NCBI RefSeq assembly: GCF_026625785.1
Contig: NZ_CP113063.1
Coordinates: 3,162,001-3,226,000, forward strand
Length of the DNA stretch: 64,000 bases
Direction: 5' to 3'
Source: Gordonia sp. SL306
GTDB taxonomy: Bacteria; Actinomycetota; Actinomycetes; Mycobacteriales; Mycobacteriaceae
The position numbers were made by a program, and so were the translations under genes. The notes beneath the pieces were generated by a model. It was not told where the DNA came from and did no database searches. It was given only the letters and a program-made list of their open reading frames with translations. Shown one piece after another: positions 52,007 to 61,098 of this stretch (position 1 is the first letter of the stretch; every line of letters begins with the position of its first letter).

Positions 52007-52909
52007 ATGAGGCGTGAACTCGTGACCCGCGCGGCGACCATCGCCGCGTCCGTGGCCGCCGTGGCCGCCGTCGTGGTCCCCGGTACCGCGATCACCGAGA
52101 CGGTCAGCCCTCCGGTGAAGGCGAATGCCGCGGGCTCCGGCCACATTCCCAAGACGTATGTGGCACTGGGCAGTTCCTATGCCGCCGGGCCCGAATTGTC
52201 GTCGGCGCCACGAACGCCCTGTATGCGATCGACCGACAACTACCCGCACCAGGTGGCCTCGGCCCGTCGGATGCGCCTGGTGGACGTCACCTGCTCCGGG
52301 GCAAAGACAGCCGACATCGTCGACCGCGCGCAGCGGGGCAAGACGAGCGAGCCGCAGGTCGCCGCGGTCACCCCGAAAACGGCCCTGGTGACGATCACGA
52401 CCGGCGGGAACGATCTCGACTACATCGGCCGTTTGACCTCACTCAGCTGCGGCAACGCAGTGCAACCAGCCGCTGCCGGAGTGGCCCAACGAGTCTGCGG
52501 TGCAGGGCGCCTGCCCGCTCCCGAGCCGACGCCTGCCGCCTACCGCGAGGTCGAGCGGACGATCGCCCGAACCGTCGAGGCCGTTCGTGCACGAGCTCCG
52601 CATGCCGAGATCGTCCTGGTCGATTACCCGCCGGTGATCGGGACGACCTCGACATCGTGTTCCGAGCTACCGCTCACGTACTCAGAACGCGCAGAGACCA
52701 AGCGTGTCTTCGACGGGCTGGCCGAGGCCACCGCCCGCGCCGCGCGGTCGACCGGAGCCGTACTGGTCACCGCATCGAAATCGGGTGCTGCCCATGCTGT
52801 GTGCTCGCAGCGCCCCTGGCTGTACGGATTCGAACGCGGAGTCTTCTACCACCCGAATCGCACGGGCAAGAGCGCTGTCACGCAGCTGATTCTCAGAGCG
52901 CTGCGGTAG
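52007..52909 (+). CDS. Secreted SGNH/GDSL hydrolase
   Basis: About 300 residues. A signal peptide (VTRAATIAASVAAVAAVVVP, cleaved near KANAAG) leads to an SGNH hydrolase: block I YVALGSSYAAGPELSS (nucleophile Ser), the CxR-S pattern DVTCSGAKTAD, block III TITTGGNDLDYIG, and block V FYHPNRTGKSAVTQL with the catalytic His. Several Cys suggest disulfides. It is probably an extracellular lipase or esterase. ATG 52007 is chosen; a GTG at 51992 is in frame. Its last 17 bp overlap the convergent acyltransferase gene. Confidence 0.9.
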   Translation: MRRELVTRAATIAASVAAVAAVVVPGTAITETVSPPVKANAAGSGHIPKTYVALGSSYAAGPELSSAPRTPCMRSTDNYPHQVASARRMRLVDVTCSGAKTADIVDRAQRGKTSEPQVAAVTPKTALVTITTGGNDLDYIGRLTSLSCGNAVQPAAAGVAQRVCGAGRLPAPEPTPAAYREVERTIARTVEAVRARAPHAEIVLVDYPPVIGTTSTSCSELPLTYSERAETKRVFDGLAEATARAARSTGAVLVTASKSGAAHAVCSQRPWLYGFERGVFYHPNRTGKSAVTQLILRALR

Positions 52910-54350
52910 CGGCTCGGCGCTGACGCCAGAACGCCAGACCCGCGGAGACGAGCAGCAGGGCGCCGGTGGCGACGATGAGATCGCCCACGAGAGCAGCGAA
53001 CACAACGCGCAGGAGCACACCCAGAGCGATGGCGATGGTCGCCACGGCCATCGATCGGCCGGGATTCTGGGTTCGCCAATCGATGGTGCTGCGGCCGGTC
53101 GTGATCAGACTGATCGGGCTGCGCCGCAACACCTCCACGATGAAGATCGTCAGGGCGACGGTGCCCACGTAGGCGACCAGGATCAGCGGCCAGGTCGGTA
53201 GATTTCGATGCTCGGCGATGATGGGCATCAATTCGCTGAGCGCGAGCGCATGCGCCAGGTAGATGCCGAACGAGCGGTCGGCGGCGGTCCGCATGAAGTT
53301 GTCGGGTACGGAGCCCTTGGTGCGGCGGCTCTGCCAGATCGTGCCGAGGCAGTAGAGGATCGTGATGATCGCGATGTAGGCGAATGTGTTGTGCACCATG
53401 AACACGTTGGTGGCCCGGAAGATGGTCTCGCCCATGTGTGTCTCGTGCAGGTAGTAGAGCAGCGTCAGCGCGATCACCACGGCTGCGCCGGCGATGAGCG
53501 GCCACCGCCACCGGGTCATGAAGTGCTGGAACGCCGGGTAGTGCATCGCAGCAACGCATCCGGCGAGCACGAAGAACTGGTACGGCAGGATCGTCGCGAC
53601 GAGATGCGCCCACAGCATGTGCTGGGGGCCGTGGGTGAAGAAGTCGAGCGGAGGCCGGACCATGAAGTACAGCAACGTCGTCTGCGCCGCAAAGCTCACG
53701 AGCAGCAGGTACCGGTGATATCCCCAGGTCTTGCGGAGCACGATCAGGATGAGGGGGAAGACCGCATAGATCTGCATGCTCACCGACAGGAAGTACAGGT
53801 GATACCAGGCGTTGCCGGTGACGAGGTCGTAGGCGATGCTCTTGAGCGACAACGCGATCGAGTGGGGGGAATCGATCAGATCGCCCAGAGCGGACATACC
53901 GCCCGCGCGGTAGCGTCCGTACACCCAGTAGAAGAGGCTCCACACCAGGAACGGCAGACCGATCAACTTGTATCGACGTCGCCAGAAGGTGAGGGGTTTC
54001 AGTTCGCGGTCGCGGTATTGGTATGTGAGGACGAAGCCGGTCAGCGCGAAGAACGAGTACCTGGTGTAGCGCAACAGGAGCCCGAGTGCTCCGGCGCCGA
54101 CATCAGTGCCGGTCGCGATGCCGAGGAGGACATGGTCGAGGATGACAGCTGCGAACGTCACCAGTCGGACGAAGTCGATCTGGTAGAGGTGCCGGTCCGG
54201 CTTTGCGGTCACCGGCTTCGCAGGGGCAGCCAATTGGGTTGCAGCGCTGTCCGGTTCGTCCGGATTCGGCGGAGGTTCGGGGGGCTGTGTCTGTTGTTCC
54301 TGTGTGACGATGCCCCGGCCCTCCCGCTTCACTACGGCCACCTCGGACAC
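52893..54350 (-). CDS. Acyltransferase 3 family membrane protein
   Basis: A 485-residue protein with a Pro/Glu-rich N-terminal tail of ~55 residues followed by ten or more helices. The acyltransferase-3 start is YQIDFVRLVTFAAVILDHVL, with YTRYSFFALTGFVLTYQYRD, GLPFLVWSLFYWVYGRYRAG and NAWYHLYFLSVSMQIYAVFP. Members O-acylate extracytoplasmic sugars or lipids of the envelope. A nearby secreted SGNH hydrolase, convergent with it, could be functionally linked, as AT3 and SGNH domains often act together (inference). The GTG start is uncertain. Confidence 0.88.
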   Translation of the reverse strand: MSEVAVVKREGRGIVTQEQQTQPPEPPPNPDEPDSAATQLAAPAKPVTAKPDRHLYQIDFVRLVTFAAVILDHVLLGIATGTDVGAGALGLLLRYTRYSFFALTGFVLTYQYRDRELKPLTFWRRRYKLIGLPFLVWSLFYWVYGRYRAGGMSALGDLIDSPHSIALSLKSIAYDLVTGNAWYHLYFLSVSMQIYAVFPLILIVLRKTWGYHRYLLLVSFAAQTTLLYFMVRPPLDFFTHGPQHMLWAHLVATILPYQFFVLAGCVAAMHYPAFQHFMTRWRWPLIAGAAVVIALTLLYYLHETHMGETIFRATNVFMVHNTFAYIAIITILYCLGTIWQSRRTKGSVPDNFMRTAADRSFGIYLAHALALSELMPIIAEHRNLPTWPLILVAYVGTVALTIFIVEVLRRSPISLITTGRSTIDWRTQNPGRSMAVATIAIALGVLLRVVFAALVGDLIVATGALLLVSAGLAFWRQRRAATAAL

Positions 54351-54526
54351 CAGATGGCCGAGGGACCCGCGGAGAGGTTACTCCTCGAACCTGAGAGTTC
54401 TCGGCTCACCCCGCGAGCCTTCGCGACGATGGTTCGGTGAACCGCCCCGAGCGGGCGTCGTGGTGAGTTAGCGTCAGTCGCGAATCCCGCCGACGACGAG
54501 GTCGGGGACCTGCAGAGGAGCGCACC

Positions 54527-55402
54527 ATGACCGAAACGTTCACCGTGACCGCAGGCGACGGGAGCCCGCTGCTGGGCCGCCGATGGGTTCCTGACGGCGA
54601 TGCCCGCGCGGCAGTGGTGCTGGTGCACGGCATGGGCGAACACTCACAGCGCTACGCGGAGACTGCCGAGGCGCTCGTCGATGCCGGGTTCGTGGTCCAC
54701 GCCTACGATCACCGCGGTCACGGTGGGTCGGTGCTGGCGGGACGTGAGCCCGGTGACCTCGGCCCCGACGGCTGGCAGCGCCTGGTCGACGATATCGGCG
54801 TCGTCGTGGCCGGCGTGCGCGCCGAGTGCCCCGGCCTGCCGGTGGCGATGATCGCCCACAGTATGGGGTCGTTCGCCGCGCAGCAGTTCCTCCTCGACCG
54901 CAGTGACGCCGTCGACGCGGTGGTCTTGAGCGGGACCGCTGCGCTCGACGGCCTCGAGCCCGCGCTCGACCTCGACTCCGAGATCGATCTGTCGGGATTC
55001 AACGCGCCGTTCGAGCCGGCTCGAACCGAATACGACTGGCTCAGTCGCGACGATGCGATCGTCGACGCCTACGTCGCCGATCCCCTGTGCGGCTTCGGCC
55101 TCGATGCCGAGTCGGGCAAGGACATGTTCGTGCAGGCCCGCGCGATCGCCGACCCCGATCGGGTGGGCGGCATGGCTTCGTCGCTGCCGATCCTCATCGC
55201 CGTCGGTGACCTCGATCCCGTCAACGGAGGGCTCGCCCTGTCGAATCTGCTCGCCGATCACTATCGGGCAGGCGGCCTTACCGACGTCACCGTGAAGGTG
55301 TATCCCGGTGCGCGGCACGAGATCCTCAACGAGATCAATCGTGACGAGGTGCGGCGCGATCTCACCGAATGGATCGAACGCACGCTGGCCGGCCGAGACT
55401 GA
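54527..55402 (+). CDS. Monoacylglycerol lipase-like alpha/beta hydrolase
   Basis: A 291-residue hydrolase of the monoglyceride lipase/lysophospholipase type. The HG loop is VVLVHGMGEHSQRYAETAEA, the nucleophile elbow MIAHSMGSFAAQQFL, the acid in IAVGDLDPVNGGLALS and the His in YPGARHEILNEINRDE. The C-terminal EINRDEVRRDLTEWIER is shared with mycobacterial monoacylglycerol lipases. AGGAG (54516-54520) sets the ATG. The gene converges on a DUF305 gene with 19 bp between, where CGGTCGGGGCGACCG could form a short hairpin. Confidence 0.92.
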   Translation: MTETFTVTAGDGSPLLGRRWVPDGDARAAVVLVHGMGEHSQRYAETAEALVDAGFVVHAYDHRGHGGSVLAGREPGDLGPDGWQRLVDDIGVVVAGVRAECPGLPVAMIAHSMGSFAAQQFLLDRSDAVDAVVLSGTAALDGLEPALDLDSEIDLSGFNAPFEPARTEYDWLSRDDAIVDAYVADPLCGFGLDAESGKDMFVQARAIADPDRVGGMASSLPILIAVGDLDPVNGGLALSNLLADHYRAGGLTDVTVKVYPGARHEILNEINRDEVRRDLTEWIERTLAGRD

Positions 55403-55421
55403 TCGCGGTCGGGGCGACCGG

Positions 55422-56066
55422 TCAGGTGGGCAGTGGCAGGGCATCGCGGGCGCGGAGCAGCAAGGTCATCTGCCCGATCTCGTCACCCTCGTCACTGATC
55501 ATCGTCAGGGCGAGCTGCTTTGTCACGGAACTCGCCCGGGCATCGTTGTGAGCTGCCGCGGCCATGTCGATCCCACCGCGATGGTGGCGGATCATCAACT
55601 GTAGGAAGAGGATTTCGGCGGCACGGCCGTGGGCGACCGACAGCCGCGTCAGTTCGTCGATGCTCGCCATCCCGGGCATCGGCGGCCGATCGTCCGGGGA
55701 CACGTCGTGATGATGGCTCTGCGGGTGGTCCATCCACGACATCGGATGATCCGAGGTGACCGGGAGGCCGAACCACGTCAGCCATCCGCGCATTGTCGAC
55801 GTCTCGGCCGTCTGCGACACGACGATCCGGTCGGCCAGACCGCGGATCTCGGGTGCGGTGTCGGGAGAGAGGCTCTGTGCCATGAGGATCGCCTGATCGT
55901 GGTGGGCCGACATGTCCTGGGCGAACCCGATGTCGGTGACGCTCGGGCGGTACGAGGTGCCGGTGCCGTCGTGGGTGCTCTGCCATGCCACGCCTGCCAC
56001 CACCCCGACCGAGATGAGCAGCACCGCGACGGCGGCGGTGGCGACGGCGCGGATGGTGGTGCTCAT
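55422..56066 (-). CDS. DUF305 family membrane-anchored protein
   Basis: A 214-residue protein with an N-terminal helix (AVATAAVAVLLISVGVVAGV) and a helical DUF305 domain outside. Paired His/Met motifs are seen: FAQDMSAHHDQAILMAQSL near residue 50 and LMIRHHRGGIDMAAAAHNDA near 165. A His-rich loop (DHPQSHHHDVSPDD) lies between. The motif set suggests metal binding, perhaps copper, but no function is established. Its start overlaps the stop of the LVIVD protein gene by 4 nt. Confidence 0.9.
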   Translation of the reverse strand: MSTTIRAVATAAVAVLLISVGVVAGVAWQSTHDGTGTSYRPSVTDIGFAQDMSAHHDQAILMAQSLSPDTAPEIRGLADRIVVSQTAETSTMRGWLTWFGLPVTSDHPMSWMDHPQSHHHDVSPDDRPPMPGMASIDELTRLSVAHGRAAEILFLQLMIRHHRGGIDMAAAAHNDARASSVTKQLALTMISDEGDEIGQMTLLLRARDALPLPT

Positions 56067-57634
56067 CCGATCGTCGACTGCTGGTCGGCGGGCGGCGTGT
56101 AAACCTTCGGGCTCAGGGCGAGTGCGTAGAACCCGCCGTCGGCACACGTCGTCCAGAGTTCGTTGCCATGGAACTCGGGTGGCGAGAGGCACCAGTCGGT
56201 GGACATGTCGCCGCCGATCACCATGCCGGAGCGCGGGCCGATGACGTCGCCGAGCTTCACCTTCCCGTGCGCCATCGACATCCCGAGGCTCAGGAAATCG
56301 ACGGCCGGGACTCCGATGACGGACCCGAGAACGTGCGGTGAGTTGGGCGCATCGGCAAGGGTGGCGCCCTTGCGTGCGGGTGGATTGAAGTAGGCGATCT
56401 CCCGGATCCTCGTGAAGTCGCGGATGTCGAAGACCCGGATTCCGGACGACTCCCAACCACACGCCAGGGTGGTCGGATTCGTGGGGCGGTCGACGGCGCA
56501 GTAGTGCGGATTGCTGCTGAACAGCGACCCACCCATCGACGAGCGCACGTTGCGGTCGAGATTGTCGGGCAGGTTGATCTCGAGTTTGATCTGTGCGGCA
56601 TATCTCGGCCGGTCGACCGTGCTGACGTCGAAGATCTTCACGCCGCCGGAGCCGCCCTCGTCGGCGGTGATGATGTACGGCCGAGATCGGCTGGTGATCG
56701 GGATCGAATGCTGATTGAGCTGGCCGTCCGGCCACAGATAAGCGGCGAGATGAGGGACCTGCGGATAGGGGGCGCGACGCTGCACGGCACTGATGTCGAG
56801 GACGGTGATCCCCGCCATGTTCGAGAGGTACATCCGATTGCCGTCGGGGGAGATACCGAACCCGTGCCCGAGCAGACTGTGCAGGCCCTGCCAGATGACC
56901 CTTGGCCTGCGCGGATTCGAGACGTCGATCGCCGACAGGTGCCCCGGCGACAGGCCGGAGGCCCAATAGGTTCGCCCGTCCGGGGAGAATCCGCCTTCGT
57001 GCGAGGTGAACGGCAACGGCGTGGCGAGGCCTGGACCGCCGGCATTGAGCAGTTTGGGGTGTGCGCAGTCGGAGATGTCGTAGACGGCGAAGAGGCCGCC
57101 ACCCCACAGCAACGGGACGGCCGTCGCCGCCAAGAGCTTGCGTTGCCGGTTGACCTTCAGCGTTTCCCAGGTGCCACCACGCATGGCGGGATCGGTGAGC
57201 GAGCCGACGACGTGCGGGCGCTCGGGATTCGACGCATCGACCACCTGCACGCCGGGCTGCTTCACGAAGTTGTCGCCCGGGAACAGACTGCCCGTATAGC
57301 TGCAGTGGTCAAAGGTGGCCGAGACGATCCCGCCGCCCGCGCCGCGCACATTTCCGAGTTGGGTCAGGTTGCATCGATAGCCGCGTGTACTGCGACCCGA
57401 GTTGCGGTCCTCGGCGCTGACCTCGCCCTGCAGGCCACGTTCGGGAAGTGCCCCCGGGCCGCATTCGGCCTTCGGTACCGACTTCTCCGAGATGTCGGGG
57501 AAGTAGTGCGTGGCGGCAGTGGCAGGTGCCGCGCCGAGGATCGAGATGAGCACCATGCCCACCGTGAGCACGGCTGACGCCGCGATGTGCGGGCGACCGC
57601 CCGACCGACGTGAGAACAACGCACGGCCCGACAT
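56063..57634 (-). CDS. Secreted LVIVD-repeat beta-propeller protein
   Basis: A 523-residue secreted protein with a signal peptide (HIAASAVLTVGMVLISILGA, cleaved after ATA-type residues) and repeats of the LVIVD/PQQ-like type: PGVQVVDASNPERPHVVGSL, LFAVYDISDCAHPKLL, LSAIDVSNPRRPRVIW, ITVLDISAVQRRAP and VKIFDVSTVDRPRYAA. These make a beta propeller outside the cell. Numerous Cys suggest disulfides. It is probably a scaffold or binding protein. It is co-translated with DUF305, a pairing that is suggestive of a metal- or lipid-related function (inference). Confidence 0.85.
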   Translation of the reverse strand: MSGRALFSRRSGGRPHIAASAVLTVGMVLISILGAAPATAATHYFPDISEKSVPKAECGPGALPERGLQGEVSAEDRNSGRSTRGYRCNLTQLGNVRGAGGGIVSATFDHCSYTGSLFPGDNFVKQPGVQVVDASNPERPHVVGSLTDPAMRGGTWETLKVNRQRKLLAATAVPLLWGGGLFAVYDISDCAHPKLLNAGGPGLATPLPFTSHEGGFSPDGRTYWASGLSPGHLSAIDVSNPRRPRVIWQGLHSLLGHGFGISPDGNRMYLSNMAGITVLDISAVQRRAPYPQVPHLAAYLWPDGQLNQHSIPITSRSRPYIITADEGGSGGVKIFDVSTVDRPRYAAQIKLEINLPDNLDRNVRSSMGGSLFSSNPHYCAVDRPTNPTTLACGWESSGIRVFDIRDFTRIREIAYFNPPARKGATLADAPNSPHVLGSVIGVPAVDFLSLGMSMAHGKVKLGDVIGPRSGMVIGGDMSTDWCLSPPEFHGNELWTTCADGGFYALALSPKVYTPPADQQSTIG

Positions 57635-57698
57635 GTAGCCCCCCAGGTTCGACCGACTTCCGTGTGGCGATCACCCTAGACGGTTGGACGTCCTCGCA

Positions 57699-59021
57699 TC
57701 AGTGGTTTCCGGTATCTGGTTCGGTAAGGGTGTCGGTGGGAGTCAGTCGCGCTCTCTGCACGCGTCGGCGGCGCCACACCAGCACGCCGAGCGCGGCTGC
57801 TACGAAACACGCGGCGGCACCGACCGCCAGGCCAACGCGTGCACCTGCCGATTCGCTGATCGCCCCGATGATCGGCCCGCCGATCGGGGTCGATCCCATG
57901 AACGCCACCGACCACAACGACATCACCCGTCCCCTCATCCGGGGCTCGGCGTTGAGCTGCAGCGTCGCATTTCCGGTGGACATGAACGTCACGCTCAGCC
58001 ACCCGACGAAGAACAGGGCCGCTATCGCGACCGGCAGGGTGGGCGCCACGGCGGTGATCGCGATCGTCACCCCGAAGCCTGCCGCTGCGATCGTGAGCGG
58101 CCGCAGGCCCGTGGTTCCACGGGCGGCCACCAGGAGACCGCCGACCACCGCGCCGATGCCCATCGCGGACGTCATGAATCCGAGGGCCTGTGGCCCACCG
58201 TCGAACGTCTCCTTGGCTGCCGCGGGCAACGACACCTGGAACTCGTAGGCGAGGGTGCCGACGAGTGCCATCATCACCAGGGGAATCCACAGTGTCGGTG
58301 ACCCGGCGACGTAGCGCAGACCTTCGCGCAGCTGTCCACGCGCCCGGACGATCGGTTCCTCGTGTTCGATCGACGCGGTGTTCATCACGATGAGGGATAC
58401 GACGACCGCGACGAAACTCCCGGCGTTGACGGCGAAACACCAGCCCGCGCCGACCGCGGCGAGTAGCACGCCCGCGACTCCGGGGCCGACGGCGCGTGCG
58501 GCATTGACCATCACCGAGTTCAGCGTGACCGCATTGCGGATCAGCGACTCACCGACGATCTGGTGGATGAACGCCTGCCGAGCCGGATTCTCGAATGCGT
58601 TGTTGAGCCCGAGTAGCAGGGCAAGGACGGCCACGTGCCAGATCTGCACCCGGCCGGCGAGGGTCAGCGCGGCGAGCACCGCGGCGAGCACGCCCATGAC
58701 GGACTGCAGGATGATCATCAGCCGTCGACGATCGACCCGATCGGCGATCACGCCGGCGTAGGGCCCGAGGAGCAGCACCGGCAGCGCCTGAAGCGCGACG
58801 ATGACGCCGAGGATCGATGCCGACCCGCTGAGGGTGAGGACGAGCCAGGCCTGTGCGGTGGCCTGCATCCAGGTGCCGACCAGGGACAGCGCCTGCCCGA
58901 AGAAGTAGAGCCGGTAATTCGGGTTGGCCAAGGAGGCGAATGCGCCGCCGGCGGCCGGTTTCGCGGCTTCGGGTTGCGGAGTACCCGGTTCGTAAACGTC
59001 GGGCATCCGGTCTTCGGTCAT
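57699..59021 (-). CDS. MFS transporter (EntS/MFS_3 type)
   Basis: A 440-residue 12-helix transporter. Landmarks: ANPNYRLYFFGQALSLVGTW MQ at the first helix, PYAGVIADRVDRRRLMIILQ (loop 2-3 motif A), ENPARQAFIHQIVGESLI and VTLNSVMVNAARAVGPGVAG, all typical of the EntS-like MFS_3 group. ATG 59021 is preferred over an in-frame ATG at 59090 because TACGAT lies 8 nt upstream and the shorter start fits the family. The group includes siderophore exporters, but the substrate here is not known. Confidence 0.92.
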   Translation of the reverse strand: MTEDRMPDVYEPGTPQPEAAKPAAGGAFASLANPNYRLYFFGQALSLVGTWMQATAQAWLVLTLSGSASILGVIVALQALPVLLLGPYAGVIADRVDRRRLMIILQSVMGVLAAVLAALTLAGRVQIWHVAVLALLLGLNNAFENPARQAFIHQIVGESLIRNAVTLNSVMVNAARAVGPGVAGVLLAAVGAGWCFAVNAGSFVAVVVSLIVMNTASIEHEEPIVRARGQLREGLRYVAGSPTLWIPLVMMALVGTLAYEFQVSLPAAAKETFDGGPQALGFMTSAMGIGAVVGGLLVAARGTTGLRPLTIAAAGFGVTIAITAVAPTLPVAIAALFFVGWLSVTFMSTGNATLQLNAEPRMRGRVMSLWSVAFMGSTPIGGPIIGAISESAGARVGLAVGAAACFVAAALGVLVWRRRRVQRARLTPTDTLTEPDTGNH

Positions 59022-59029
59022 CGACTTCC

Positions 59030-59035
59030 ATCGTA
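59030..59035 (-). promoter_or_regulatory. -10 box (TACGAT) of the MFS gene
   Basis: Read on the minus strand, the box is followed by 8 nt and ATG 59021. Confidence 0.4.
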
Positions 59036-59106
59036 TGCCGAGCGATCTGGGCCGCCGTGCCCCTACCCGTTGGTCGAGTGGCCGCGCCACCGACCGGCAA
59101 GCGAAA

Positions 59107-59583
59107 TCACATCCATACCGCCCGCGAGCCGCTGTCGCCGATTCTGTAGATCGTGATCACCGATCCTATTGCCACGACGAGCGTCGCGGCGCCGAGCAAC
59201 CAATCGACGGCCCGGCCCGCTCGCCCGAACACAGGAAAACGGTCGGACACGAACGCTCTCACGCGTTCGTCGTGCGCTGCCCACCAGAGAAATGTCAACG
59301 CGAAAAGCGGTCCAGCCCAGTAGATCATCTGCTCGCCCAGTTGGGTGTGGTGCTCCACGGCTTCGGTGTGCGGTACCCGTGCCTCCAGCGCTTCACCCGC
59401 ACTGGTGGCCAGCGGCACCGCGATCAGGGCGGCCAGCGCGGCCAGTGGGACAAGGAATTCCAGACGCCGGCGTGCGGCGGGCCAGAGCACTGCGAGTACC
59501 GCCATCAGCGAAGCCAATGGGACGAGCACGACAACCGCATGAACGAGTAACGGGTGCGCGGGCAGTCCATTGACCGTGTTCAC
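59107..59583 (-). CDS. DUF2231 membrane protein
   Basis: A 158-residue protein with four hydrophobic helices. The start NTVNGLPAHPLLVHAVVVLV, with a conserved HPLLVH, and the third-helix region HHTQLGEQMIYWAGPLFALT are typical of the DUF2231 family. GTG 59583 is chosen; the frame is open further upstream. The function is unknown; a haem or redox role has been proposed for related membrane proteins, but nothing here proves it. Confidence 0.82.
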   Translation of the reverse strand: MNTVNGLPAHPLLVHAVVVLVPLASLMAVLAVLWPAARRRLEFLVPLAALAALIAVPLATSAGEALEARVPHTEAVEHHTQLGEQMIYWAGPLFALTFLWWAAHDERVRAFVSDRFPVFGRAGRAVDWLLGAATLVVAIGSVITIYRIGDSGSRAVWM

Positions 59584-59645
59584 GCCATGAACGTAGACCC
59601 GCGAAGTTGAAAGGAAGCTGAAAGCGTGGCACCGCTGGTCCGCGG

Positions 59646-60734
59646 TCAGGCCCCCAGCGCCCGTGCGAACATGGGCCACGACTCGTGCATCTGGTCCTGC
59701 CAGTAGCCCCACGAATGTGTGCCGGTGGCAGGGAACCTCACCGTTGCCGGGATATGGAGCTGGCTCAACCGCCGGACGAGGGCGTCGGTGCAGTATCGTG
59801 CTGCCGCCTCGTCAACTCCTCCGGCGATCACCTGCTGAGCGAGTCGACCGCCGTTCCCGGCGATTCTGCGGTCGGCGAGGTTGTCGTGACCACCGGGGAG
59901 TCCGCTTGCCGCGCTTATCCACAGCGCTGGGGTACGCCGAGCCAGCTTGTGCGCGTTGATGACCGGGTCCTGTGCCGCCCACTCGGGGTCGCCCGGCGGC
60001 CCGTACATGTTGCTGGCATCGGCGCCGTCGGGGAGCCCGGTGACGATGCGGACGATGAGTTGTCCTTGTACAGAGGCCGTCTCGGCACACCCCGAGTACG
60101 CGCCGACGGCACGGTACATTCCGGGATGGTTCTCGGCGATCCGCACGACAGATGTACCCGACATCGAGATCCCCGCGATCCCGCGCGAACGACCGGGACC
60201 TGGTCCCCCATGGGCGCGCTCGAATGCCGACGGCAGTTCCGACGTCACAAATGTCTCCCACCGGAGCGGTCGGGTGGTCTTGACCCCGAACCGGAAGTTC
60301 GCAGCCGGATCCACTCTCTGCCAGTCGGCGTAGTAGGTCGCCGCACCACCGATCGGCGTCACGGTCCACACGTTCTTTGAACCGTAGAAAGCATTGGCAT
60401 CGGTGGCGTGTGTCCAGTCGTCGCCGCGTTCGCCTCCGCTCGAGCCGTTCAGAAGGTACATGACCGGTGCGCCGGGGTTCCGATTCGCCGGCGCCTGCAC
60501 CAACACGGGCACTTGTGTGGCCATGGATCGGGACCACACCGATGCGACGAGGTTTCTCGGCGAGAGCCTGGTCTCACGATAAGGGTGGGCAGCGCTCGCA
60601 TGTGCGTAGCTGATGCCGTCCAACGTGTCCGCCGTAGCGGCGGGTGATCCGGTGAGTGTCATCCCGACGGCGGCCGCCACCGACAGGACCAGCACGCTGA
60701 CCCTGGCAAAGAGTGCGTACCTCGTGCGCTGCAT
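59646..60734 (-). CDS. Secreted antigen 85-like esterase/mycolyltransferase
   Basis: A 362-residue secreted alpha/beta hydrolase: signal peptide ALFARVSVLVLSVAAAVGMT with cleavage near PAATADT, then APVMYLLNGSSGGERGDDWT, the nucleophile elbow IAGISMSGTSVVRIAENHPG and a C-terminal catalytic His in FPATGTHSWGYWQDQMHESW. The ending GTHSWGYWQDQM is that of the corynomycolyl/mycolyl-transferase (Ag85) family. Such proteins attach mycolates to trehalose or arabinogalactan, which fits a mycolic-acid-containing host. A non-mycolyl esterase cannot be excluded. Confidence 0.9.
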   Translation of the reverse strand: MQRTRYALFARVSVLVLSVAAAVGMTLTGSPAATADTLDGISYAHASAAHPYRETRLSPRNLVASVWSRSMATQVPVLVQAPANRNPGAPVMYLLNGSSGGERGDDWTHATDANAFYGSKNVWTVTPIGGAATYYADWQRVDPAANFRFGVKTTRPLRWETFVTSELPSAFERAHGGPGPGRSRGIAGISMSGTSVVRIAENHPGMYRAVGAYSGCAETASVQGQLIVRIVTGLPDGADASNMYGPPGDPEWAAQDPVINAHKLARRTPALWISAASGLPGGHDNLADRRIAGNGGRLAQQVIAGGVDEAAARYCTDALVRRLSQLHIPATVRFPATGTHSWGYWQDQMHESWPMFARALGA

Positions 60735-60774
60735 GCCGAGATGTTCCCATGGTCGACACGAGTTCGGGGCGAAC

Positions 60775-61029
60775 TCAGCGAGCTGCTCCGCTCGGTCGAA
60801 TGGTGCCACGGCCGAGTTTGTGCGATCCGTCGCACATCGGCGTGATGGAACTGCGTCCACACCGACACAATGCAACGGTCGAACGTCGGACCGGGATTGG
60901 GCTACCGTCGGAACGGCAGAGATCTATCGGTCCTCGCACAAGCAGGGGTCCGTCGTCGCAGACCACGATCATCGTCGGTGCGATGCGCCTGCCTCGGTCG
61001 TCGTCATCATCTTGGAGGCTGGAGTCCAT
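60775..61029 (-). CDS. CDGSH iron-sulfur protein
   Basis: An 84-residue protein with one CDGSH domain: VALCRCGRSSITPMCDGSHK gives the C-x-C-...-C-x3-H ligands for a [2Fe-2S] cluster (residues ~54-70). The N-terminal part, VVCDDGPLLVRGPIDLCRSD, is the typical bacterial MitoNEET-like extension. An SD (AAGGTGAGG) is ~5 nt before ATG 61029. It is divergent from a haem-oxygenase-like diiron protein with about 70 bp between starts, so the two probably share a regulatory region. Confidence 0.9.
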   Translation of the reverse strand: MDSSLQDDDDDRGRRIAPTMIVVCDDGPLLVRGPIDLCRSDGSPIPVRRSTVALCRCGRSSITPMCDGSHKLGRGTIRPSGAAR

Positions 61030-61098
61030 TTGTCCTCACCTTCCGCACACCCGATCGACAGCAGTGGCGTCGACGCTACCAGCGCAGGTCAGCCGCGA

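Noticed and set aside
61030-61098. An extended start (TTG 61030) for the diiron protein
   Set aside because: It would abut the divergent CDGSH start with no room for promoters; ATG 61099 matches the family N-terminus.
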